This document shows, piece by piece, positions 45,836-57,207 of a stretch of 64,000 bases of DNA. Under the pieces are notes generated by a model. The model saw only the letters and a list, made by a program, of their open reading frames with translations, was not told the origin of the DNA and searched no databases. The translations under genes and the position numbers were made by a program. Within the stretch, counting starts at the first letter, position 1. Each line of letters opens with the position of its first letter. The DNA lies in contig QNQO01007575.1 of NCBI GenBank assembly GCA_003290165.1, positions 186,001 through 250,000 of the forward strand, written 5' to 3'. Source of the stretch: Berberis thunbergii. Lineage: Eukaryota > Streptophyta > Magnoliopsida > Ranunculales > Berberidaceae.

Positions 45836-47480
45836 ATTTTTTTTAATTGTCAAACAAGAAGATTTTCATTGAAAAAGGAAAGATAACAACAAACAGAAAG
45901 ACACAATCCTAAAGCAAGGAAAGTCGCGACAAAAAACCCAATACACCAACTCCCTAAAAAAAATCAAAACAAGTTTGATCAAGCGCCAACCAACAACCCT
46001 GAAAAAATAGCTGCGAAAACTAAAGCCCCACGAAGAAATAACTAAACCCTTGAGCAAGACAAACCTCCACCAAAAGCACGAACACACCTCAAATGGCGAG
46101 AAAAATACTCATCCTGAAAACAGAGCTTGCATCATTTCCAAGGCCACCACGAAAAAATCCAAACCGAAAAAATCCAAAAACCACCACTCGCCACAAAAAA
46201 AGCGAGAAAGAAATTCATCTTGAAAACAGAGCTTGCACCATGCCCAATGCCCCGTCTTCATCTTGACAGAGATCCACCCAACAATATTGCCAATATCTCT
46301 GAATGTTGAATGAACTTCGTCCTCATCACTGCTAAGCTCTTATTGGATTAGACGATGCTCTGAAACATTAAGATCACATCCCCGCTTGGTCCAAGAACAC
46401 TCCCCTGAAATAATCCCAATGGGCTTATTAGAGGAAACTTCGGTAGGTTGTTGTTCCTTCAAATGAGCTTCAAAACTAGGTGGAGTTCCAAGTGAACAGG
46501 CGTGGATGATCTTCCTTCAAGGTGCTCAGTGCGAGGTTCAAAACCCGGCGGAAATGAAGACGATGCTCTGGAATTGAGTTTGAATTTTTGTTTTGCGCCA
46601 AAACAGCAGTGGTACTATTATCCAATTGGTCAACTCGCCCCAATTTCTTAAAAACCCCTCGATTTTCACTTGCCTTTGTTTTAACATGAGAGTGGACCTG
46701 ATTGGGAAGACTGAGAAATTGGCCCAGATGACAGATCGATCTCTTTGCGCCTTTTAGGCTTGTTTACGGGGCCTGTTATCTTGTGTTTGCAAACTTGTAA
46801 ATGAGAGGGTTCAAATTGAAAATGTCATTTTTTTCAATGCCTCGGGATACGAGATTTGATCAGTAGCATCTCTATGTTCCTGGACACTTTTCTCAACTTG
46901 ATTCTTTTGCCCTTCTAGTTAAACTCCAACTCCCAGTGAGTCAACACGTCGATCCGAGTGAGCTACTGAGGTCGGAGAGATAATTGTGAGGCTTTTCCCC
47001 TTATCCAACAGACAAGGTCGTGAGGACTCGACTGTCGAAGATGCACTACTCGGAACAAGATTCGGTTGCACAGGTGGTGGTAGCACAAATTCTTGTGGTA
47101 GCACAAGCTCTACAACCTGTGGGAGAGAAGGGTCAAAAAAGCCCTGAGATTTGAGTTTCCAAACTTGATGCTGCTGTTTGCAAACTCTTTGTTGGGTATT
47201 AACAAACACTAGCATTGCAGATTGCCCACGTGTCGCGCCACTGCGTGACCAACAGATCTTGTAGTCAATTGCCGACCTTGCCAAAAAGGCCTTATTAGCT
47301 CCAACAAGATGCTCGACCTGATGAAGAGGAACCCCAAGGACTCTGAAGAGGAAATCAAATGGAGATTTTTTGCCTGATATTAGTTTATTGCTCTAGTTCC
47401 TGCCTGATAGCTGAGGAAATGGGATGATTGAAACAACAACTGTTGTTTCAAACCGCCTGAGAATAAGACCTAGGACAGGG
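45836..47480 (-). mobile_element. degenerate coding-like region, probable LINE ORF1/linker remnant
   Basis: The left edge has a T run and a CAAACAAGAAGATTTTCATTG segment like the 3' ends of plant L1 elements. On the minus strand 47,284-46,919 reads ARSAIDYKICWSRSGATRGQ and VCKQQHQVWKLKSQGFFDPS. This looks protein-like, but I cannot assign it to a family. Two related ~105-bp segments start near 46,115 and 46,222 (CTTGAAAACAGAGCTTGCA). The assignment is by context. Confidence 0.35.
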
Positions 47481-50400
47481 AGGAGGATGTGCATTGTGAG
47501 GAGTGAAGGAAGTCTCGGGCTTTGGAAGTTTGAGGCCTGGGCTTCAGCTGCTTCTAATGCATCAAAGTTGCCCTTGCCACTAGCTTGGCAAGAATTAACC
47601 AGCCTTTGCCATCTTGATCAGCTGGAACCCTCAAAGTCTTGGATCTAGAGCGTCAGCCAACCATGATTGAGAGAAAACACCACCTCTGTTTGACTCCTTC
47701 ACTGTTATCATCCACTGATTCCTTTCATTCCAACTTGTAGATAAATTGTGTTTGCCTGCTGTCACAACTTTTGCGAGCTAAGAACCTAACCAAATTCCCA
47801 TATTAGACTCCAAGAAAACCTTAACTCAAAATCTCGAACTAGATTCAAAGAGGAAAAAACCATCTATGGTCTGAAGAATTCCAAACACCTTCCCTTCGAT
47901 TTTAACCACTTATTGACTATCAACTCAGATGTCACCTTCCTCTTCTTCTCCTTTCTTCTTCCCTCTTCACAGGAAGAACAACCAACAACTTCCACCCCGC
48001 CCGATGTCGGCCACACATCACCACCCCTCCCCTCCTCATTTCTCTCTTCCTCCTCCCTTATCATTCTCTCTTCTCAGGAACAACCCACACTCACAGATAA
48101 TTGTGCGAGGGCGAAAGGAAAAATATATATAAAAAATGGAAGAAGGCAGGGGCAGTGTAATGCGACCGACGGAACGGGGTGGTTGCTGCTTTGTCTCTAT
48201 TGTTGTTCCTGCGGGGCAAGGCAGTGTTAGACAAAAATGTGAGGGTGTAAAAGTGGGGATATAGTGGTATAAAAAAGTCATCACCTTTATGCATGCATAC
48301 TTAAGCAAAAATATAGAGAGCCACAGCGCTAGGGTGGCTTGCGTGTAATTGTGTTCGATTGAGGCATTATGAGCATCTCTAGGATGATGGAGGGTGTTGA
48401 ATCTGGCCTGGCTTTTGAGAATGGTTCCATACTTGAGACCTAAACAAAACGTTTTAGATAGGGTCGGTCTCCGTTTTACCTATAAATGCATACCTTGTTC
48501 GCATTATTTTTAATAAAGAAAATATCAATGGGCCACCAAACCACATCCTTGTTCATTCACAGATTGCATCAATTTAACAATTGATATTTAGTTGATTAAT
48601 AAAAGAAAGTTGGGGCAAACAATGGGGGCCTTATCAAGTGGGGTTTACTCATCCATGGATAAGGTGGTGGTGACACAATAATAGGAGGAGCTAAGGTGGT
48701 CCTTCCTGCTCTACAGTCTATATTCTATAGTACAATTTTTTTATTAATAAATTATTTATATTTTCCATATTTTGCTATTTATTTTGTCATTCAAGCACAA
48801 TGTTAAAAAAGGTGCAATCATCTAGGTGGTTTTGAAAGGTATGGATCCCCAAACAAAATACCTATGGAATTGTAGTCTGTCTCTCATGATTTTGAATGGT
48901 AAATTGATTTTATCATAATTTGTGAGATCATCCGTCACAAGTTTTATCAATTAAACTTATATTTGTTTTGTTGGTAAAAAACTAAAGCAAAGTTAAGATC
49001 ATTGTCAACTTCTGGGGTAATATGTTATCATTTTTTCTTGCCTGGTGAACAAATTAAATTTGTGTGGTAAGGAAAGCAAAAGTAAATCATTTTTTTATTT
49101 TCATTTAAAGCAAAAATAATTCAGCTGTCAATTAACGCTCTTAAATGAGAAAATTTGACCTTCAAATAATTTTTATTAATAAAAAATGATAAGTTGATCG
49201 GTGTTACATATTTCAAGTTAATGCAACATAGTAGAAGAATTCAAAAATACTAATGCATCAAAGAATTTTTGCAACCGAACTAAATAATCAGGTATATATA
49301 ACAACTCCCCAAAAAAACATAGAAACCATTACAGTTTTTCTACAAAAGCCACATTCTTTGAGTTCTTCCTCAAATCACTCTATTCCTGTATACATGCAGT
49401 GAGAAACTCAAACATACCTCCAGTGCCTTTCCTTAGGAGACTACACACTGCCAGTATATATGGATGAAACTAACTCAAACCATTACAGTTTTCGCATGAT
49501 ATCCAAATTTTTATTTATTATTGTTTTACATAACTATCAAGTCTGTCACTTACAGTAAAAAAAAAAGGATATACAATAAAATCAAAGAAGTTTAATATTC
49601 ATTCTGCGCGATGTATGAATTTGGTCCCCCTAACAGGTTGTCGATATCATTATGGACAATCCAATCACATGATTATAACATGTTAGTCGATTTTATTATT
49701 GCTAAGCACTTACCTTGACCAATCACCTCCCCTCCATATGACCTAATATGCATAAAAATTGTAAAAAAAAAAAAAAAAAAGAGGTTAATGTAAATAACTA
49801 TGAATCTTTCTTAAGCAAATTTCAAGCTTCTTTCTGTGGGATTCTCTGTCTTTTGCAATGGTCACAAAACCATTACATTGTACTAAGAACCAGAAAAGTG
49901 TTATGAGAGGTGGTTAGGGGCCCAAATGAATGTGAGTTATGGTAACTTCTACATAAGATTTATGTCTTCTTCTTCTTATCTTATTGCTAATATAAAGGTT
50001 GAGGGTCATATAAAATTAAGGGAGGGGGTCCCTTGGATCTCTAAAACCAAAGTCCATATCAGTGAGCACAAAAGACAAGTCTTGTTGCTTGATCATATAA
50101 GTTTGATACACACTATTTTTAAGAAACAAAAAACAAACTCTATGTAGGGACCAAAATGGCACTCAAATTAAAAACCTTCCCCTAGAGTGTAAGCTAATAA
50201 ACATCATGCATAGTTAAATATATTTGTTCTTATATTGAAACAAAAAAAAGGAGGGACTCCCACTCAAAAAGGGTTTAAAATTTGAGGTTTTGCCCATGAT
50301 TGTCTTCACATGATTTAACATGGATTCCAACCCTAAATGAATGGTTTTTGTTTAAAAAATGGAGAAACCTTTATATACCATATGTATTAGTATATGTATT

Positions 50401-52487
50401 AAGGTACACCCCATATGTGTGGGTGTGGCAAAGGAACACCAACCAAATTGGTCTCCACATGGGGTGGGCATTCACCATCATGTAAGTCTCTCAATATAAA
50501 AGTAGAGTAAAAGAAGAAGAGGCATATTGTCTTGAGATGAAGCTCATCTTCTTCTCTTGATTAATTTATTGGTTTTTATTTTTATTTTTATTTTTATAAG
50601 ATGCTTTTTAAGTCACCCATTAGAGCTTTAACATGTTCCAATGGAAAAGTTGTTTAATAATCCAAAGTAATGGGAAAATTTCTCAAGGATTCTTTAGATA
50701 CCAAAGCATCAAAGGAAGGGTTGAAGAAATGAATTGGTGAATCAAGAGGAGTACAAATGTCATGGTTATAGTCAAACCAGTATATTTTGATGCAAAGATG
50801 ATGATCATAGCACAACAAAATCAACAAATAGTTTTCTCTTAATTAGTATGTCATCAAGAACTTCAGCTATTTATAAGTGCAAATCCATTAGTTATTTATA
50901 TAATTGTTTCTAGCCATTTGATGACTTTGCTCTTGCGATATGAGGAGTGACACAAGAATGATTGTAAGTTTCGTGCTAGTAGTAATGAAAAATTCTATGA
51001 TGCCTTGTTTGGGAGTCTTTTTGGGGTTTTTTTGACACTTCAACCTCTTTTGTGGATGGCGTTTTAAAGAAAATTGGTAAAAGATGTAAAAAAAATCTCA
51101 AAAAACGACCCAAACAAGGCAGCATAGAATTGCTCTGTTAGTCATTTTTGGCACTTCTTCTATCTCTCATGTGGATGATGTTTGTGATTGTATTTTAAAG
51201 ATGATGAGTAAAATGAATAAAAAAATCTCAAAGAGACACCCAAACAATATAGCATAGTACTCTGTTGATAATATTTATTAAATCAAAAGCATAAGTTTTT
51301 AATATATAGGTTATGGATTCAAAACATTGTAATGAGTGTTAAACGTTATTTATGACATCTATTACGATTTTGTTAAAGAGCAATAGTAAGCGACCATAAA
51401 TGTTTTTTCTCGAATCATTTCTCATATGAACAACTAAAGCAAATCTCCTTTTATTTAGAAAACAAATTGATGGTATCTTGGTCCTATGCATCTTAACGAC
51501 CCCTTTCGAACTATTTATGTACGGTTGAGCTTATTGGTCAAGATCGATGATGATTCTTTCAACCCTATAAAATTAAATTATCTCAATTTATTCTATTATC
51601 TCGATGATGATTCTTTCAACCCCTTTCGAACTATTTATGTACGGTTGAGCTTATTGGTCAAGATCGATGATGATTCTTTCAACCCTATAAAATTAAATTA
51701 TCTCAATTTGTTCTATTATCTCAAATGGAAAGTTGAAATTAAGAAACATATCGAACCCACACAATTTGATCAAAAACATTTGCCACTTAAATTAGTTCAA
51801 GAAAAAAAAAGTTAAAAGTAGGAATCAAATACCCTTTTTGAGGTTTAGTAGCTTATTGAAAAAAAAAATGTCTAAAGTAGGAATCAAGTACCATGATAAG
51901 TCAAATAAAGTAAGATTAGTTGCAAGGCTTATTCCTATCTTTAGACTTAAACTAATTCTTCTCTCTTTTTTAGTCTTTTCTTTACAAGTAGTATGAAACT
52001 CTTGCATTATTGGTGTACTTTCATCAATAATAGAAGTGATGAAATTAATTTGACTCATTTTTAAGGTTACGAATGTTTTGCTATATTTATTGGTTAAGTT
52101 TATTTAGTTATGAACAAATCATATCATTAAAAATCGTAAGAAAATGACACGAACACAAAATATTGTGATAGTAAATGGATTTTGGTATATACTTCTTGAA
52201 AATTCGAATTGATTTCCAATGAGATTTCGACCTAAAGTCGTATAAGCCAACCTTATAAATATACAATTTAACTCCCATTAAACTCTGGACCAACATTTTG
52301 TTTAGCCGCACATATCTGATACCTATTGAAATGCTCATTTTTAAACCCTAAATACGAAAAATCATACAACATATAACACACAGACGAAAACTTAAATATA
52401 CTCATATTTAAGACTGCAAACATTTTCAATTAGGGAACTAACTATCCAACAATGTATTATTGGCTTGCCAGTGGATCGTGATGCATC
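47481..52487. other. long gene-free region
   Basis: No gene I can support in about 5 kb. It contains a pyrimidine-rich stretch (about 47,935-48,075) with shadow frames on both strands, an 18-A run near 49,763-49,780, and a 120-bp tandem duplication at 51,501-51,720, listed separately. Confidence 0.5.
51501..51720. repeat. 120-bp tandem duplication, nearly identical
   Basis: CCCTTTCGAACTATTTATGT recurs exactly 120 bp apart (51,501 and 51,621), and the copies stay aligned for about 100 bp. The only mismatch noticed is CTCAATTTATTC against CTCAATTTGTTC. Because 120 is a multiple of three, an open frame crosses both copies; I recognise nothing in it. Confidence 0.85.
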
Positions 52488-52496
52488 ATATTAAAA

Positions 52497-52678
52497 AGAG
52501 AGATGCTAAATGTCGAGGAAATGAGCAAGGAAACCAGCGAGAGGAGTGAGGTGGAGGGAGGGGAGCCATTCACTCTTTTCAAAATACGTGTGTTAACTTT
52601 TCTTACACGCATCTCGAAGAAAGTGAATGACTCCCCTCGCTGATTTCCTCGCCCATTCCCTCGACATTTAGAATTGTT
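52497..52678. mobile_element. Mutator-like foldback MITE, copy 1
   Basis: The arms carry CTAAATGTCGAGGAAATGAG and, at the right, CTCGACATTTAG. A perfect 9-bp duplication ATATTAAAA flanks it (52,488-52,496 and 52,679-52,687). The 182-bp element folds into a hairpin with GGAGCCATTCAC pairing with GTGAATGACTCC. Confidence 0.85.
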
Positions 52679-52974
52679 ATATTAAAAAAAAGAAAATAAT
52701 TCATAAATATAGTATTTCAAAACAAAATATATTGTCTGTGTCCAAATCAGAACGTAAAACTGAATCACACAAAAAAAAAAAAAAAAAAATTGTACTGACC
52801 AAACTGCCCCTACATTTCTCTAAGTAGATACAAATTCAATCCTAATAATAGGGATAAATTAGTCATTAAAGATATAACATTTGATTCGAAGTTGCAATCA
52901 ATTGTTCTCGAAAACCCAAAAGAGAGAGAGAGAGAGAGAGACGACCCGAAGCCGACCATACCACTGCAGACTTG

Positions 52975-53176
52975 CCACGTGGTCACATAGCGTATCCCCA
53001 GACAACGTGTCAGTCAATAATGCTACGGTCATCTGACGTGTGTAAGTTGGGGACCGTGTATTTGATTTCAGGAAGGAAGAAATCGACGATTTGATACGTG
53101 TCCAATGGGGGACCACTGAGCGGTCAAAAAAACCGGGTCGAAGACTCTGCCGGTGTTACTGGAGCCCAACACGTCT
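52975..53176. promoter_or_regulatory. cluster of five ACGT-core elements
   Basis: GCCACGTGGTC (about 52,974-52,984), CAACGTGTC (53,003-53,011), TGACGTGTG (53,035-53,043), ATACGTGTCC (53,094-53,103) and ACACGTCTT (53,169-53,177) lie within 205 bp. ACGT cores of this kind are G-box and ABA-response elements bound by plant bZIP and bHLH factors. A GA repeat (52,921-52,940) adjoins. No gene is evident on either side within about 1 kb. Confidence 0.45.
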
Positions 53177-53652
53177 TTGCCTGCTGCATAGCAGACAGTG
53201 ATACATGAGGAGATAACGGCACTGTTAGAAGTGACGGCTGACTTGTTTGTTTTTGTGCATAAGGTGGGTCCCATTATAGATGTTATCTGACGGCAGAATT
53301 TCATTCTCCGTTAAATGTGCTGTACAGGAAAGAGAAATGAGACCGCGGTTAAGGAAAACGTAGCTGCTCTGCGGCACCGTTACTTCTACTTTCTAACTAC
53401 CATCACTTTCAAAATTCTAAGTGAAGTGACCACCATTAAGAATTTCACTTTCACTTTTTTCGAGTGTTTATTTCATAATATTTGCCAAATTTGATAATTT
53501 CTCTCATTACCAAAAATGAACGGACCAAATTTTCCTTTTTTATCGAAAATTTTCAACGCAATCACAAATTCAGGACCACAAATACAACTCACACCACGAT
53601 TCAGGCTGAAAATCAACCAACCAAGTTCTTATCTATGATGTTGTTGATAGAA

Positions 53653-54032
53653 TAAGTGACGGAGCCAAATATTTCATTGGGGCGGGGGGGGGGGGGGGGA
53701 GAATTAATTTAATGTATTGATTTAAATAAACTATATGTAATTTAGGGTGTGAAAATAAATTTGGTATAAAAGGGGTTTATTAGTAGTAGAAACGTAGAAT
53801 AAAATATGAGACCCACATACTTATTTATAAGAAATTTAAGGAGCTAACCATGTTTTTTAAAATTTATGAAGCAAATAAAAGTATAAAACTCATGGGATTA
53901 TAATATCTATTTCATAAACTAGTTGTAATTACTTAAAGTTGAGGGTCAAACAATCATTTGGAAGAGTTGAGGAGCAAATAAGCAAATGGAGGAGGCAATT
54001 GCCCTCCTTAGGTTGTATGTGGCTCTGCCCTG
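53653..54032. mobile_element. 380-bp TIR-like element with a 16-G run
   Basis: The left end TAAGTGACGGAGCCA and the complement of the right end, CAGGGCAGAGCCA, are an imperfect inverted repeat. The flanks GATAGAA (53,646-53,652) and GATAGAA (54,033-54,039) are identical. The motif ACGGAGC also ends the 34.7-kb element. A run of 16 G lies at 53,684-53,699. Confidence 0.55.
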
Positions 54033-54039
54033 GATAGAA

Positions 54040-56353
54040 CCTTGAAGTCCACAACGAAAATTCTCTCCAACTTCAATGTCGTGTCAAAACTCGCAATTCG
54101 TGGGTCTGATCTTATTTTCACCAGCAACCTTGGTGGCTATCATTTTTTGAATGAGAGAAAGTGAAACTGAATAAAGGAGTAGATGATTTCTCGATTGGAT
54201 ATCAAAGCATTGAAGATCAATTTGTGACATAATGGTCAATTTTGAATATTTTCAATATGCATGAAATAATTGATGAAGGAATCGATGGACTGATTTGTGT
54301 ATGATTGGTTCATCGATTGATTTCCAGGAATCAATTACGGAAGTTAACTTCAATTCAGTTGGTGCAAATGCAAGAGAAACCTGAAACTTGAAATCGAAAA
54401 CCATGTGCCAATACCATGGCTGGATTCAATTGGGTTCGATGAAATTTCAGTCTGGTGGCTCCAACGTATTTGATTTTCACTTTGTTTTTTTTATTCAGTG
54501 CTTCAATATGCTTTGACGGTGGCTCGAATTAGTGATGAGAATGGTTGTTGATGACAGTGTGACTGGTGGAGTAAGAGATGGGATATTGGGAGAGTAATTA
54601 GGGAGGACGAGTCATTTTTTAAAGTCTATTAGTGGAAGCACAAATTTATTTATTTTTTATTAACAAAATTTTGTATATCATTTTTATTTAGTTAAATAAT
54701 AACCAAGTAAAATTTTTTTATTTTTTATTTTCTGATTATTTGTTTATTTATTGTTTTTGTGTGTATTTGAGTCAATTTTCATAAAAAATTGGGGATTATA
54801 GAAAGAGAGACAATGGGAAGAGAATATGTTTATTTACTTATATCTTATTTTCCCATGTATTTTATATACCTTTGAAAATTATTATGCTTCATCTATCCTA
54901 TAAAATTTGATGTTTTTTATTTACACACCAAAAGATTTCACGAATATTTTCTTAAAATCAAATAACCACAATAACTTCGAAAATCAATATCAGAATCCTT
55001 GTTCCAAACCCACTAATTTTTGCTTGATTATGAGAAGACGAAGGTGAAATTATTTTTTTTCCCTTTCTCGACTTGCAGTATGTTTTCGTGCATCTTTCAA
55101 CCTATCTTTACCTATTTTGGTTTGTTTGACCACCCTTTACCTCATCCATCCTTTTCTCCTTCCCAAACATTATCTTTCTTCAAATTTCAACTCTTAGGGG
55201 TTAGGACTTTCTAGTTTGAAAGATTTAGGGTGACTTAGAGATGAAGTATGAGGTTATAAAGCGGATATGCAAACAAAAACAAACCAAAGCGAAGAAAATA
55301 AACCAAAACGATATATGTCAAAAAAATTGTTAAATAATTTGAAATTCATGCAAAATCTCGTCATAACTCTTTGCTCATCCCAAAGAATTATATTTTCACG
55401 TCTCATGAGAGTCAAATTCTACCTTTAATCAAAATTTAGAATTCATGATCAGTGATCAATCACATTATGATCATATTTGCCTTAAACACAAGTGTTTCGA
55501 ATTAAACTTCGTGTTCATCATCAAGTAACTACTTCCATATCAACACCAATCTTTCCAATGAATTGCCTTAACTCGATGGTTTAGAAGCCTTGTAATCTGA
55601 CTTATAAAATAGCATTGTAACTTGAAAGGGGGATCCAACTTGTTGTTATTGTTATTATAGTTTGTGAATTGATTGTTAGACTAAATTTTTTTATTCTAAC
55701 TAGAACTTCAAAACAAAAGAACTAAACTTACACTAAGAAACATGTCAAATAGCAAACCAAATTGGTAACAAATAAACTCAAGTAATTATTATTGTAGTTG
55801 AGTTATCATTGTCATGTCCACAAGCTACACTAGTGTTCCTCGAGGGCTAACCCTTACAATGTCACTGTTCTATTGATGTATTTGAGAAGGTTAAACTTGA
55901 ATCATACCCTTTGCGAGCATGTGCAATAACAACCAAGAACAAAACCCACGTTGAGTCCATATTACCCTTTAAAAAATCAAATGTATAAGTATAATAAGTG
56001 ATAATTAAAAAATTAGAGAATGAATTTAAAAAATAATAAATAGTTAAAATAAATGATAATTACAAAAAAAATTAAAAAATTATAAAAAAATCTCGCAAAT
56101 TTTTAAAAGATCTCGAAATAATTTAAAAAAATGTAATTTTTAATAGTTGGTTTTGGTATTTTTATCAAAAACAAAATTTACGAAAACCTTGAGAATTTTT
56201 CTTTTCGTAATTTCAAAAAAATTAAAATTTCATATAATTTCGCAAAAGCACAATCCTCGCAACACTTTTGATTGTTAAACAAGTCGGGCTTGGATTTAAG
56301 GTCGGTAAACATATTACCCAACCTAGGAACCATCATAACTCCCTTTCTCGATC
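54040..56353. other. gene-free, AT-rich DNA
   Basis: No supported gene. Short open frames here match nothing I recognise. Confidence 0.5.
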
Positions 56354-56526
56354 TAGCTGTTTTACATAGCGAGAAAATCAGCTGAGGGAGGGAGAGAAGG
56401 AGAGAGGGGACCGTTCATTTCCTTCAGAATGCATGCCATCATTTTCATGCACTCATTCCGAAGCGGTCCCCTTTCTCCCTCCCTCGCTGATTTCCTTGCC
56501 CACTTCCTCGCCATTTAGAATTTCTG
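56354..56526. mobile_element. Mutator-like foldback MITE, copy 2
   Basis: The 173-bp foldback has arms with CATAGCGAGAAAATCAGCTG and, at the right, CAGC-like CGCTGATTTCC and CTCGCCATTTAG. The flanks TTCTCGATC and TTCTTGAAA match at six of nine positions, a decayed 9-bp duplication. It is followed 26 bp later by copy 3. Confidence 0.75.
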
Positions 56527-56552
56527 TTCTTGAAAAGAGAGTTTTCAACAAG

Positions 56553-56742
56553 CGGGAATTCTAAATGTCGAGGGAAAGGGCGAGGAAAACAGCGAGGTAA
56601 AAGAGGTGGCGGGGGGTGAACGGTTCACCCCCCTCGAAATGCGCGCGCAGCACACATCTCGAGGGGGTGAACGGTTCACCCCCCGCCACCTCCTTTACCT
56701 CGCTGTTTTCCTCGCCCTTTCCCTCGACACATAGCAAAGCTC
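56553..56742. mobile_element. Mutator-like foldback MITE, copy 3, near-perfect hairpin
   Basis: The arms of about 75 bp are nearly exact complements (GTGGCGGGGGGTGAACGGTT pairs with AACGGTTCACCCCCCGCCAC), around a short GCGCGCGC-containing loop. A perfect 9-bp duplication TTCAACAAG flanks it (56,544-56,552 and 56,743-56,751). It lies about 465-655 bp upstream of the ARF start codon. Confidence 0.88.
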
Positions 56743-57052
56743 TTCAACAAGTGAGAGAGAGAGAAAGGGTGTTGTGCTGTTAAAGTGGGAGGAAACAAAA
56801 ACATACAGAACGACTCGCGCTTATAATAAGAAACGCGCGAAGATAGAAAGAGAGGAAGAAAATAAATAAAAAGTGGTTTTTGGGGATTCTGGTTTCATTT
56901 CATTTTCTCGTGCGCAGAGTCAGAGACCTTCACAAAAGCGGTTTTTGGTGATTCACAAAAGCGGTTTTCGCGACCTGATAAGCGGTTTTGTAACTGAAGC
57001 CGAAGCTGAAGCAGAGCAAACCCAAAATCATTGATAGTCCGCGAGCTAACGT

Positions 57053-57079
57053 ATGGGATTTCGGTTTTGGGGGTCTTGA
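57053..57079 (+). other. uORF 1 in the ARF leader, 8 codons
   Basis: The ATG at 57,053 gives MGFRFWGS and a stop at 57,077-57,079. It lies 128 bp before the main start codon. ARF leaders in Arabidopsis carry uORFs that make translation dependent on reinitiation. Confidence 0.5.
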
Positions 57080-57128
57080 ATTCGCTTGTCTAACTGACAC
57101 ACTCAGTGATCTGATTTGCTTTTGCGAA

Positions 57129-57152
57129 ATGAGGTGGATTAGGGTTCTGTAG
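57129..57152 (+). other. uORF 2 in the ARF leader, 7 codons
   Basis: The ATG at 57,129 gives MRWIRVL and a stop at 57,150-57,152, 55 bp before the main start codon. Confidence 0.5.
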
Positions 57153-57207
57153 AGTGGGTTTTGGAAGCTATTTAGTGGCTTTTTAGAGTTTGGTTTAGAG
57201 TGGGTTC

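Larger units (their letters stand above)
56752..57207 (+). promoter_or_regulatory. proximal promoter and leader of the ARF gene
   Basis: A GA repeat starts at 56,752, and three AAGCGGTTTT repeats lie between about 56,936 and 56,990. No strong TATA box is evident, which is common for ARF genes. Two short uORFs occur in the leader. Confidence 0.5.

Noticed and set aside
47864..48308. Overlapping ORFs on both strands in a pyrimidine-rich stretch
   Set aside because: Four frames are open because of composition; no motif or splice structure supports any of them.
53068..53304. 78-codon minus-strand ORF in the ACGT cluster
   Set aside because: No recognised domain and it overlaps the promoter-like element cluster.
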